This document shows, piece by piece, positions 25,188-32,329 of a stretch of DNA of 54,346 nucleotides (the stretch's first letter is position 1; every line of letters begins with the position of its first letter). The translations under genes were made by a program, and so were the position numbers. Origin of the DNA: JANNGZ01 sp031404155 (GTDB lineage: Bacteria > Pseudomonadota > Gammaproteobacteria > Burkholderiales > Burkholderiaceae_C); assembly GCA_031404155.1 (NCBI GenBank), contig JANNGZ010000329.1, positions 1 through 54,346 of the forward strand. The letters are read 5' to 3'. A model generated the notes under the pieces. The model saw only the letters and a list, made by a program, of their open reading frames with translations, ran no database searches and was not told the DNA's origin.

Positions 25188-25348
25188 GGCGCTGGCCCTT
25201 GCGAACGAGCGCCGCGTCCGGGCAACGCGGCGCACTTCCTCAGGCTACCTCATATCGCCGCGCGGCGTCTGCCGCGGGGCCTCGGCCGCGCAGCGCAATT
25301 GCGCGCTGCCGGGCCGAGCCGGGCCGGCGACCATCGCTGGCGTCTGGC

Positions 25349-25984
25349 CTAGCGGCCCGGCGGGCGCTGGCCGTGGGGTTCGCGCGGGGTGCGCGGGTCC
25401 TGCAAGTCGCGGCCACCGCGGCCGTCGTTGCGGTCGTGCCAGTTCGGGATGCCGTCGCCGTCGCGGTCGTGGCGCAGGTTGTCGCGGCGGTCATGTCGGT
25501 TGGGAATGCCGTCGCCATCACGGTCCCAACGCGGGTTGAAGACCGGGTCGTGCCGGTTCGGGATGCCGTCGCCATCACGGTCCCAACGCGGGTTGAAGAC
25601 CGGGTCGTGCCGGTTCGGGATGCCGTCGCCGTCACGGTCCCAACGCGGGTTGAAGACCGGGTCGTGCCGGTTCGGGATGCCGTCGCCGTCATGGTCCCAG
25701 CGGCTGGGCTGATGAATGCGATGACGCGGGTAGTAAACCGGCGCCGGCTGCTGGTACACCGGGTACGGCTGCGTGTAGACCGGGTACGGCTGCGTGTAGA
25801 CCGGGACCGGCTGGGTGTAGACGGGCTGGTTGTAGACCGGCTGCGTATAAACCGGCACGCCGATCGGGCCGCCGATCGTCACCGACCATTGCACGTCGGC
25901 ACCGCCGCGCGCCTGGGCCAAGCCTGCGGACAGTGCCGCTGCAACAGCCAGCGCACCGACGATGAGTTTCCTGCTGGTGGTCAT
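25349..25984 (-). CDS. secreted protein with tandem DxDGDGIPN repeats
   Basis: This 211-residue protein has a clean signal peptide (KLIVGALAVAAALSAGLAQA). The mature part begins with a proline/tyrosine-rich region of PVYTQP-type repeats (residues about 45-85), then five DxDGDGIPNxxD units. Three central units are near-identical 19-residue repeats (HDPVFNPRWDRDGDGIPNR), encoded by 57-bp tandem repeats. DxDGDG motifs resemble calcium-binding thrombospondin type-3-like loops, so Ca2+ binding outside the cytoplasm is plausible. AAGGAG 8 nt before the ATG supports the start at 25984. No catalytic domain is visible; a structural or surface role is likely. Confidence 0.8.
   Translation of the reverse strand: MTTSRKLIVGALAVAAALSAGLAQARGGADVQWSVTIGGPIGVPVYTQPVYNQPVYTQPVPVYTQPYPVYTQPYPVYQQPAPVYYPRHRIHQPSRWDHDGDGIPNRHDPVFNPRWDRDGDGIPNRHDPVFNPRWDRDGDGIPNRHDPVFNPRWDRDGDGIPNRHDRRDNLRHDRDGDGIPNWHDRNDGRGGRDLQDPRTPREPHGQRPPGR
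25490..25690 (-). repeat. 57-bp tandem repeats inside the DGDGIPN gene
   Basis: About three and a half units of a 57-bp repeat, each coding HDPVFNPRWDRDGDGIPNR, run head to tail with only a few synonymous differences (for example catcacgg versus gtcacgg in the plus strand). Such high identity suggests recent unit duplication and likely copy-number variation between strains. Confidence 0.9.
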
Positions 25985-26287
25985 GATTCGAACTCCTTGG
26001 TTGCTTTGCAAGCGGTACCGCGTGAACCGCGGCGCCGTGCCGAAACAACGAAGCCCGGCGCCGGCCAGTGCACGGGGGCGCGTGAAGGGAACGTAAAGCT
26101 GAGGTAAGTCAATCCGTCGCAACGCCTGCCTGCCTGCCGGCCAAGCCGCGGTCGAGCCGCGGCCGTACAAGCATCTCCATCGCAACAGAGGCCAAGCGAA
26201 AGAAGGTCCGGGAAAGTCCAGAAAGCGCCCCGAGAGCCTCGCGCAGACGATCGCGGCGGCATCTGCGCTCGAAGCCGTCGAGCCTGT
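25985..26287. other. 303-bp intergenic region, no gene seen
   Basis: This stretch separates the DGDGIPN-repeat gene from the gene remnants. It holds the Shine-Dalgarno of the repeat gene and short GC palindromes such as the region around CGCGGTTCACGCGGTACCGC, plus a GCCTGCCTGCCTGCC run near 26127-26141. I could not identify a convincing promoter or RNA gene. Confidence 0.5.
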
Positions 26288-26429
26288 TCAACCCCCGCCG
26301 GGCTCACCCGCGATTCGAGCGGCGTTCTCGCGCATCACTTCCACGACGAAGCGGACCACGGCCTGCACCGCTGGGGCGCGCCGGCCCTCGCGCGAGAAGA
26401 CCAGCCACAGCTCCCGGGTGGCCAGGCTA
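26288..26429 (-). pseudogene. LysR-family regulator, C-terminal remnant
   Basis: About 46 codons ending at a TGA (26288-26290) read SLATRELWLVFSREGRR, then APAVQAVVRFVVEVMRENAA. This is a typical end of the LysR substrate-binding domain (ELWLVxxxExRRxPxVRAxxxFL). There is no start codon, and the frame is lost at about 26429 where the sequence switches to an unrelated plus-strand remnant. The rest of the regulator, including the DNA-binding domain, is absent. Confidence 0.65.
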
Positions 26430-26652
26430 CGACGGCATGCTGATTGCACTGGGCAACACGATCAAGCGCGCCGAAGGCTTCTTGCTGCACACGGCGCACC
26501 CGGTCGAAGGCGGCTGGCGCGTCGTCGAGATATGGAACTCCAAGGCCGAGGCGAACGAGTTTTTCGCCAGGCATGTCGCGCCGAACCTGACGCCGGGCAT
26601 CCACCCCAAGCGCTCGGTCCAGGAGCTGCACAGCCTCTTGACGCGGGCATGA
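26430..26652 (+). pseudogene. small alpha/beta-barrel (ABM-like) protein, N-terminally truncated
   Basis: The frame reads YDGMLIALGNTIKRAEGFLL, then HTAHPVEGGWRVVEIWNSKAEANEFF, ending LLTRA. The pattern (xGxLxHxAxPxxGGWRVVExWxSxxxxxxF) is that of small dimeric antibiotic-biosynthesis-monooxygenase-like proteins, normally about 95-105 residues. The first 25-30 residues are missing, cut at the junction with the LysR remnant. An internal ATG at 26437 could still give a 71-residue product. The stop codon overlaps the ATG of the family A repeat (ATGA). Confidence 0.55.
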
Positions 26653-26711
26653 GCCCGCACGGCCGCCCGAAGGGCGAATTCACCGCAGTACGCAGTACGG
26701 AGGTTGCCTGA
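26649..26711 (+). repeat. family A junction repeat, copy A1 (20-codon micro-ORF)
   Basis: ATG at 26649 overlaps the stop of the preceding remnant. The frame encodes MSPHGRPKGEFTAVRSTEVA and ends TGA, which overlaps a further ATG (TGATG, 26709-26713). GGAGG lies 7 nt before that next ATG. The flanking downstream gene is convergent, so this copy has no obvious partner gene. Near-identical units are at 39671-39733 and, inverted, 45747-45809. Confidence 0.85.
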
Positions 26712-26744
26712 TGAGCGCGGCGCGTCGTCGGAGCCTTGCGGGCT

Positions 26745-27389
26745 TCAGGCCCTGGCCACCAAGCTGCGCAACTTCACGAACGCCAGCGCCGCCATCACCG
26801 CGTCGTTGACCGCGTCATGCGCCTCGCGCAGCGGCAGCTCCAGCGTGCTCATCACGGTCGCGAAGCGCAGGTCGATCGGGGTCACGCCACGCTCCTGCGC
26901 CGGCAGCAGGCGGTTGCGCCAGTCGTAGTACATCGCCGAAACCTCGATCTTGGGTTGCGGCAAGTGCACCCCAAGCAGCGGCCAGATTTCGCGGTTGAGC
27001 ATCGCCACGTCGAACTCCAGGTAGTAGCCCACCAGCGGGCGGCTGCCGATGAAGGACAGCAGCTCGCGCATCGCCTGCGCTGGCGGCATGCCTTGCGCCA
27101 CGTCGCTTTCGCGCAGCCGGTGCACGACGACACTTTCGGCCTTGAGCGCACGCTCGGGGCGCACCAGCAATTCCAGGCGCTCGCTGGTGAGCAGCCGGTT
27201 GCCCGCCACACGCACCGCGCCGATCGAGATGATCTTGTCGCGCTGCACATCCAGGCCGGTGGTCTCGCAGTCCAGCGCCACCCATTCACCCGGCGGCGGC
27301 GGGTCGTACATGAACGCGAACTCGGGCTCGGCCAGGTGGTACAGCAGCCAGCGCCGGCGCAGCGATTCGTACCAGCGCGGCTTCGGCAC
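26745..27389 (-). CDS. DEDDh 3'-5' exonuclease (DNA polymerase III epsilon-like)
   Basis: This 214-residue exonuclease has the DEDDh catalytic set: D40 and E42 in DCETTGL, D127 in YYLEFDVAML, H191 and D196 in REAHDAVNDAV. It would remove nucleotides from DNA or RNA 3' ends in the cytoplasm. The GTG start at 27389 is unusual but lies in exact 82-bp register with the starts of the two family B micro-ORFs just upstream, and 1 nt after the TGA of the second, so coupling from the DUF294 gene probably sets it. In Pseudomonas similar exonuclease, cNMP/CBS/DUF294, ActP and DUF485 genes form one cluster, from memory. Confidence 0.88.
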   Translation of the reverse strand: MPKPRWYESLRRRWLLYHLAEPEFAFMYDPPPPGEWVALDCETTGLDVQRDKIISIGAVRVAGNRLLTSERLELLVRPERALKAESVVVHRLRESDVAQGMPPAQAMRELLSFIGSRPLVGYYLEFDVAMLNREIWPLLGVHLPQPKIEVSAMYYDWRNRLLPAQERGVTPIDLRFATVMSTLELPLREAHDAVNDAVMAALAFVKLRSLVARA

Positions 27390-27553
27390 GTCAGTGCCCG
27401 CCCGGCCGCCCGAAGGGCACTGCGCCTCCCCCTTGGGGGGTGGCGAACGCAGTGAGCTGGGGGGCTGTCACGTCAGTGCCCGCCCGGCCGCCCGAAGGGC
27501 ACTGCGCCTCCCCCTTGGGGGGTGGCGAACGCAGTGAGCTGGGGGGTTGTCAT
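27390..27553 (-). repeat. family B junction repeat, two 82-bp tandem units with 26-codon micro-ORFs
   Basis: Two direct repeats differ at only two positions. Unit B1 (ATG at 27553, TGA at 27473-27475) and unit B2 (GTG at 27471, TGA at 27391-27393) each encode PQLTAFATPQGGGAVPFGRP plus short ends. Each TGA is followed by C and the next GTG: first B2, then the exonuclease at 27389, so three starts lie exactly 82 bp apart. The unit contains CCCCC/GGGGG and GCCC/GGGC hairpins and shares a GGCCGCCCGAAGGGC core with family A in opposite orientation. Confidence 0.88.
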
Positions 27554-27557
27554 CTCA

Positions 27558-29396
27558 TCAGCTTTCGAGATGGAACTGGTGCCGCACCAGCGTCTTGAAA
27601 CGCTTGACCACCGCGAGCGCATCCTTCAGCAGGTCGCGCTCCAGGCTGCTCAGGCGCTCGATGGCGACGGTGCCCGACACCGCCTTGCCGGTTTCGATTT
27701 CTGCCAGCCCCGCCTTCAGGCGCAGCGCGATCAGAAAGTGCAGGCTGTCGCCGAGGTCGGTTGCCAGCTCGGCGTGCAGCCGCCCGGCCGCGACCAGTGC
27801 ATCCAGCCGCGCCAGCGTACCGGTGGCCGCGATGCGATGGCGCAGCGCCAGGCTGCGCACCCCGTGCACCAGCGGGAAGATCGCGGCCTTCTTGATGTCG
27901 AGCGACTCGCGTTGTTTCTCGCCGATCAGCAACAGCGCGTTCCACCAGCCGCCGGCTTCGTCGGGGAAGGAGTCGATCGCGGCGGCGAAGCGGCCGAGCA
28001 GCGCGTCGCTTTCCGAGACCAGCGAATTGACCTCGCCGCGCAGCGCGGCGAGCAGCGCGGCGTCGCCGGCCACCGCATGGGCATCGAGAAAAATCGCCAG
28101 CGCCATCAGGCCCTCGGGCTCGGGCAGCAGCAGCCAGCGCCGCACCGTGGCGGCAAAGTCGGCCGCGCCGCGCCGCCACTCCGGGTTGCTGACCATGATG
28201 CCGCCGGGGCACACCGGATAACCAAAACGCGCTAGCGCGGCCGAGAACGCGCGGCAGGCTTCTTCGATCACCCCGCCGAGCACACCGGCGCCGGCGTCGA
28301 ATCCATCCCGCACCACGAGGCCGTTGTCCTGGTCGGTCTTGAGCAGCTGCTCGCCGCGGCCTTCGCTGCCCATCACGAAGAGGCAACTGTTGGCCACCAG
28401 CGCGGCCGGTGCCACCAGCTGCCAGGTGCGCTCGAACAGCTTGGCGTTGAGCGCCTGGACGAGTTTTCCGATCTGGCCGACCCGGGTGCCGCCGCGGTAA
28501 AGCAGCGACACCAGGCGGGTGATCTGCGCCGCCGCGGCTTCGAGTGCCGCAAGGTCACCCGCCTGCACGATCTGCACCGTGATCAGGTAGGAGTGGTTGG
28601 ACAAAAAGCTCAAGGCGTCGAGCTGCTCGAGCAGGCCGAGCACCTGCTCGCCGTCGGCCACGACCAGGCGGTGCACCTGGTGCTGGATCATCAGCGCCAG
28701 CGCGTCGAACATCGGCGCCTTGGGCGCGATGGTCACCAGCGGGAAGCTGGCCAGATCGCGCACCGGCAGTTCAGCGAGCGGCCGGCCGTCGAGGATGGCG
28801 CGCTGCAGGCCGTTGGAGGTGAAGATGCCGAGCGCGTCGCCCGCGTCGCCTGACCGCACCAACACGCTGCTGGTGCGCTGCTCGTGGAACAGCCGCGCCA
28901 CCTCGACGATGCTGGTGCCGCCGTCCACCAGATGCGCGGTGCGCAGGTAGGCCTCTTCGACGCGCGCCATCGTCAGCGCCTGCATCTCGCGCTGGCTGTG
29001 GCGCTCGGCGATCGCGCCAAGCTTGGCCGAGAGGTCGGCGAAGAGCAGCGCGCCGAAGGTGGCGTTGCCAGCGATCAGCGAATTCACCGCCGCCTTCGCC
29101 AGCTGGTACACCAGCACCTCCTCGCTGGCCACGAAGCGGTGGCTCGCGCGCCCGGCCACCAGCGAACGGCCGTCGAAACAATCGTCGGGGCCGCAGGTGG
29201 CCACCACCTCGTCGCCGTCGAGCTGCGACACATGGCCCTTGATGACCACGAACAGGTGTGCCGGCTCGCTCCCCGGCTCCAGGATGGTTTCGCCCTGCGT
29301 GTGGTAGGCGATGTCGACGCTGTCGCGCACCAGGCGCTGCTCGCTCGGGCTGAGGCAATCGAAGGGTGAGGCCGCGAAGTTGAACGCGCTGGGCAT
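27558..29396 (-). CDS. cNMP-binding / CBS / DUF294 nucleotidyltransferase-like protein
   Basis: This 612-residue protein has a cyclic-nucleotide-binding-like N-terminus (about residues 10-130, with GETILEPGSEPAHLFVVIKG), a CBS pair (about 150-270) and a DUF294 putative nucleotidyltransferase domain with GSEGRGEQLLKTDQDNGL (about 340-360), the G-S-x-G-R plus DxD pattern of the pol-beta fold. A C-terminal helical substrate-binding domain follows. It is probably a signal-responsive regulator or protein-modifying enzyme; GlnD-like roles are speculative. It is followed by the family B repeats and the exonuclease in one transcription unit. Confidence 0.88.
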   Translation of the reverse strand: MPSAFNFAASPFDCLSPSEQRLVRDSVDIAYHTQGETILEPGSEPAHLFVVIKGHVSQLDGDEVVATCGPDDCFDGRSLVAGRASHRFVASEEVLVYQLAKAAVNSLIAGNATFGALLFADLSAKLGAIAERHSQREMQALTMARVEEAYLRTAHLVDGGTSIVEVARLFHEQRTSSVLVRSGDAGDALGIFTSNGLQRAILDGRPLAELPVRDLASFPLVTIAPKAPMFDALALMIQHQVHRLVVADGEQVLGLLEQLDALSFLSNHSYLITVQIVQAGDLAALEAAAAQITRLVSLLYRGGTRVGQIGKLVQALNAKLFERTWQLVAPAALVANSCLFVMGSEGRGEQLLKTDQDNGLVVRDGFDAGAGVLGGVIEEACRAFSAALARFGYPVCPGGIMVSNPEWRRGAADFAATVRRWLLLPEPEGLMALAIFLDAHAVAGDAALLAALRGEVNSLVSESDALLGRFAAAIDSFPDEAGGWWNALLLIGEKQRESLDIKKAAIFPLVHGVRSLALRHRIAATGTLARLDALVAAGRLHAELATDLGDSLHFLIALRLKAGLAEIETGKAVSGTVAIERLSSLERDLLKDALAVVKRFKTLVRHQFHLES

Positions 29397-29465
29397 GGTG
29401 CATCATGAATCACCCGCCGCGAGCTGTGAATGCCCAATAGCGATAAGCACGAGACGCCCTCGCTC

Positions 29466-31211
29466 ATGTCCACCTCGACACCTGCCCCGACACCTGCCCC
29501 GACACCCACCCCGATGCCCGCCGAGCACCGCAAGGTGATCCTGGCGGCCAGCCTCGGCGCGCTCTTCGAGTGGTACGACTTCTACCTCTACGGCGCGCTC
29601 GCGGCGGTGCTCGGGGCGCGCTTCTTCTCCACGCTCGGCTCGGGCTCGGCGTTTGTGCTGGTGCTGCTCGCCCTTGCCGCCGGCTTCGTGGTGCGTCCGC
29701 TCGGCGCGCTGCTGTTCGGCCGCCTGGGCGACCTGATCGGCCGCAAGTACACCTTCCTGGTGACGCTGATCTTGATGGGCGTGGCTACCTTCCTGGTCGG
29801 CGTGCTGCCCGGCGCCGACAGCATCGGCGTGGCCGCGCCGATCGCGCTGGTGCTGCTGCGCATGCTGCAAGGCCTGGCGATCGGCGGCGAGTACGGCAGC
29901 GTGGTCACCTATGTGGCCGAACACGCGCCCGCAAGCCGGCGCGGCTACTACACCGGCTGGATCCAGACCACCGCCACGCTCGGCCTGTTGCTCGCGCTGC
30001 TGGTCATCGTCGGCGTGCGCGCGCTGCTCGGCGAAGCCGCGTTTATGGACTGGGGCTGGAGGCTGCCCTTCCTGCTCTCGGCGGTGCTGATCGTGATCGG
30101 TGTCTGGGTGCGCCTGAGCCTGCACGAGTCGCCGCCGTTTCGGCGCATCAAACAAGCCGGTCGTTCATCGCGCCGCCCGATCGCCGAAGCCTTCGGCCGC
30201 TGGGGCAACGCCAGGCTGGTGTTGATCGCGCTGTTCGGCCTGGTCGCGGGCCAGGCGGTGGTTTGGTACACCGGGCAGTTCCAGGCGCTGTATTTCCTCA
30301 CCCGTCAACTGCATGTCGACGAGACCACCGCAAGCCTGCTCGCCGGCACCGCGCTGGCGCTCGGCGCGCCGCTGATCGTTGCCTTCGGGGCGCTCTCGGA
30401 TCGCGTCGGGCGCAAGCCGATCATCGTCGCCGGCTTCGTGCTCGCGGCTTCGAGTTTTTTCCCGCTCTTCGCGGCGCTGGCCGAAGCCGCAAACCCGGCG
30501 CTGGTGAAGGCGCGCGCGAGCGTGGCGGTGATCCTGACCACCGACGCGGGCGGCTGCTCGGTGGCGTTGAACGCGATCGGCGCCGCACGTGCGCTCAGCG
30601 CCTGCGACATCGCCAAACAGGTGCTCGCCGAGCGCTCGGTGCGCTACCTGGTGGCGGCACCGGCAGGCGCCGAGGGCGCGGTGGCGAACGCCGTGCCGAG
30701 TGCAGCGCCGAGTGCAGCTCAGACGGCAGGATCGGGCACGACGAACCACGCCGTGCAAGTCGCGATCGACGGCCGCATCGTCGCGGCGCCAAGCGAAGAT
30801 GCCAACGCGCAGGACGACACTCGCCGCGCCTGGCGCGAAACCCTGGGCGCTGCCTTGAGCGCTGCGGGCTACCCCAGACACGCCGACCCGGCGCAGATCA
30901 ATCACGCCTTGGTGGTCGCCATCCTCTTGCTGCTGATGGTCTTCGTCGCGATGGTCTACGGCCCGATCGCCGCGATGCTGGTGGAGATGTTCCCGACCCG
31001 GCTGCGCTGCACCTCGGTGAGCCTGCCCTACCACCTGGGCAATGGCTGGTTCGGCGGCCTGCTGCCCGCCACCTCCTTCGCGATTGCGGCGCAAACCGGC
31101 GACATGTTCGACGGCTTGTGGGTCCCGGTCGGTGTCGCCTTGTTCAGCGCCGCGGTGGCACTGCTGTTCGTGCGCGAGACCAAGGACCGCGACATCTACG
31201 CCGGCGACTGA
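29466..31211 (+). CDS. MFS transporter, metabolite:H+ symporter type
   Basis: This 581-residue 12-helix transporter has SLGALFEWYDFYLYGALAAVLG in helix 1 and GRLGDLIGRKYTF in loop 2-3, hallmarks of the MHS (proline/betaine, shikimate-like) subfamily. A large insertion of about 130 residues between helices 9 and 10 (GGCSVALNAIGAARALSACDIAKQ through TRRAWRETLG) contains two or three cysteines and is probably a soluble loop. The N-terminus carries a TPAP repeat encoded by 12-bp tandem repeats. The start is ambiguous: ATG 29430 (593 residues) or 29466; neither has a strong ribosome site. The substrate is unknown, probably an organic acid. Confidence 0.85.
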   Translation: MSTSTPAPTPAPTPTPMPAEHRKVILAASLGALFEWYDFYLYGALAAVLGARFFSTLGSGSAFVLVLLALAAGFVVRPLGALLFGRLGDLIGRKYTFLVTLILMGVATFLVGVLPGADSIGVAAPIALVLLRMLQGLAIGGEYGSVVTYVAEHAPASRRGYYTGWIQTTATLGLLLALLVIVGVRALLGEAAFMDWGWRLPFLLSAVLIVIGVWVRLSLHESPPFRRIKQAGRSSRRPIAEAFGRWGNARLVLIALFGLVAGQAVVWYTGQFQALYFLTRQLHVDETTASLLAGTALALGAPLIVAFGALSDRVGRKPIIVAGFVLAASSFFPLFAALAEAANPALVKARASVAVILTTDAGGCSVALNAIGAARALSACDIAKQVLAERSVRYLVAAPAGAEGAVANAVPSAAPSAAQTAGSGTTNHAVQVAIDGRIVAAPSEDANAQDDTRRAWRETLGAALSAAGYPRHADPAQINHALVVAILLLLMVFVAMVYGPIAAMLVEMFPTRLRCTSVSLPYHLGNGWFGGLLPATSFAIAAQTGDMFDGLWVPVGVALFSAAVALLFVRETKDRDIYAGD

Positions 31212-31280
31212 GCCCGTGCGCGGCCGCCACGAGATGGCAGACTTCGCTCCCCAGCACCCCTCACCGCATCGGAGACCGCC

Positions 31281-32048
31281 ATGCCCCACAACCGAATCGC
31301 CATCGTCACCGGCGCCGCTCGCGGCATCGGCGAAGCCAGTGCCGGCGCGCTTGTCGCCGACGGCTGGCGTGTCGTCTACGCCGGGCGCGAGTTGCAGAGC
31401 CTGCAAGCCGCCATCGGCCATGCCGGCGACCCCTTCGGCGACATCGCCGAGCGTGCGCTGGCGCTGCCCACCGACGTCACCAACCCGGCCTCGGTGGCCG
31501 CGCTTTTCGACACGGTGCAGAAGCGTTTTGGCCGCCTCGATTTCATCTTCAACAACGCCGGCATTGGCGGCGGCCCGGCGTTGCTGGAAGACCTGGCGCT
31601 CGACACCTGGCGCGACGTGGTCAACACCAACCTCACGGGCGTGTTCCTGTGCATGCAGCATGCGTTCCGGCTGATGAAGGCGCAGACCCCGATGGGTGGG
31701 CGCATCGTCAACAACGGCTCGATCTCGGCCCATGCGCCGCGGCCCAACTCGATTGCCTACACCTCGACCAAACACGCGGTGGCGGGCCTGACCAAAACCG
31801 GCTCGCTCGACGGCCGCAAGTACGACATCGCGGTCGGCCAGATCGACATCGGCAACGCCGCCACCGACATGACCGAGCGCATGACCGGCGGTGTGCCGCA
31901 GGCCGACGGCAGCCTGCGCGTCGAGCCGCGCATGGACGTGCGCCATGTCGCCAACGCAGTGCTGCACATGGCCAACCTGCCGCTGGACGCCAACATCCTC
32001 ACGCTGACCGTGATGGCGACCAAGATGCCGTTTGTGGGGCGGGGCTGA
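31281..32048 (+). CDS. short-chain dehydrogenase/reductase
   Basis: This 255-residue classical SDR has TGAARGIG (cofactor, residues about 10-17), NNAG (about 91-94), a catalytic Ser in NNGSISAHAP and the YTSTK pair (Tyr and Lys). It is an NAD(P)-dependent oxidoreductase. It lies 69 bp after the MFS gene and may be co-transcribed, hinting that the transporter and SDR share a substrate. GGAG (tcggagaccgcc) precedes the ATG. No specific substrate can be assigned. A 15-bp direct repeat (GGCGGCGAGATCAGG type) lies just after the stop at 32061-32093. Confidence 0.9.
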   Translation: MPHNRIAIVTGAARGIGEASAGALVADGWRVVYAGRELQSLQAAIGHAGDPFGDIAERALALPTDVTNPASVAALFDTVQKRFGRLDFIFNNAGIGGGPALLEDLALDTWRDVVNTNLTGVFLCMQHAFRLMKAQTPMGGRIVNNGSISAHAPRPNSIAYTSTKHAVAGLTKTGSLDGRKYDIAVGQIDIGNAATDMTERMTGGVPQADGSLRVEPRMDVRHVANAVLHMANLPLDANILTLTVMATKMPFVGRG

Positions 32049-32100
32049 CCCGGCGTGGCCGGGGCGGCGAGATCAGGGCGGCGAGATCAGGCCGTCCTGA

Positions 32101-32319
32101 TCAGACGGGCGGGTCGATCAACGCCGGGTCGGCTGCGACGGCCGCGAGGCAGCGCAAACACAGGCAGCCGGCATAACGGGCCCGCAGCCGTTGCAGCGTT
32201 GGCTCGTCCAGCCTGAGCGTGGTGCAGGCGCAGGCTTCGGCGTCGTTCACGCCGCAATGAAAGCCGCCGCCGCAGCGCGGGCAGCGGTCGGCGCACGGTG
32301 CGAGCGCAGGCGTGGTCAT
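32101..32319 (-). CDS. cysteine-rich CWC family protein
   Basis: This 72-residue protein has C9, C13, C16 and C22 (CADRCPRCGGGFHC), then ACACTT and CLCLRCL near the end, the cysteine spacing of the Cys_rich_CWC family. It probably binds zinc or another metal. Function is unknown. It lies 10 bp downstream of matB on the same strand and so may be the last gene of the malonate operon. Confidence 0.8.
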   Translation of the reverse strand: MTTPALAPCADRCPRCGGGFHCGVNDAEACACTTLRLDEPTLQRLRARYAGCLCLRCLAAVAADPALIDPPV

Positions 32320-32329
32320 ATCGCTGGCT

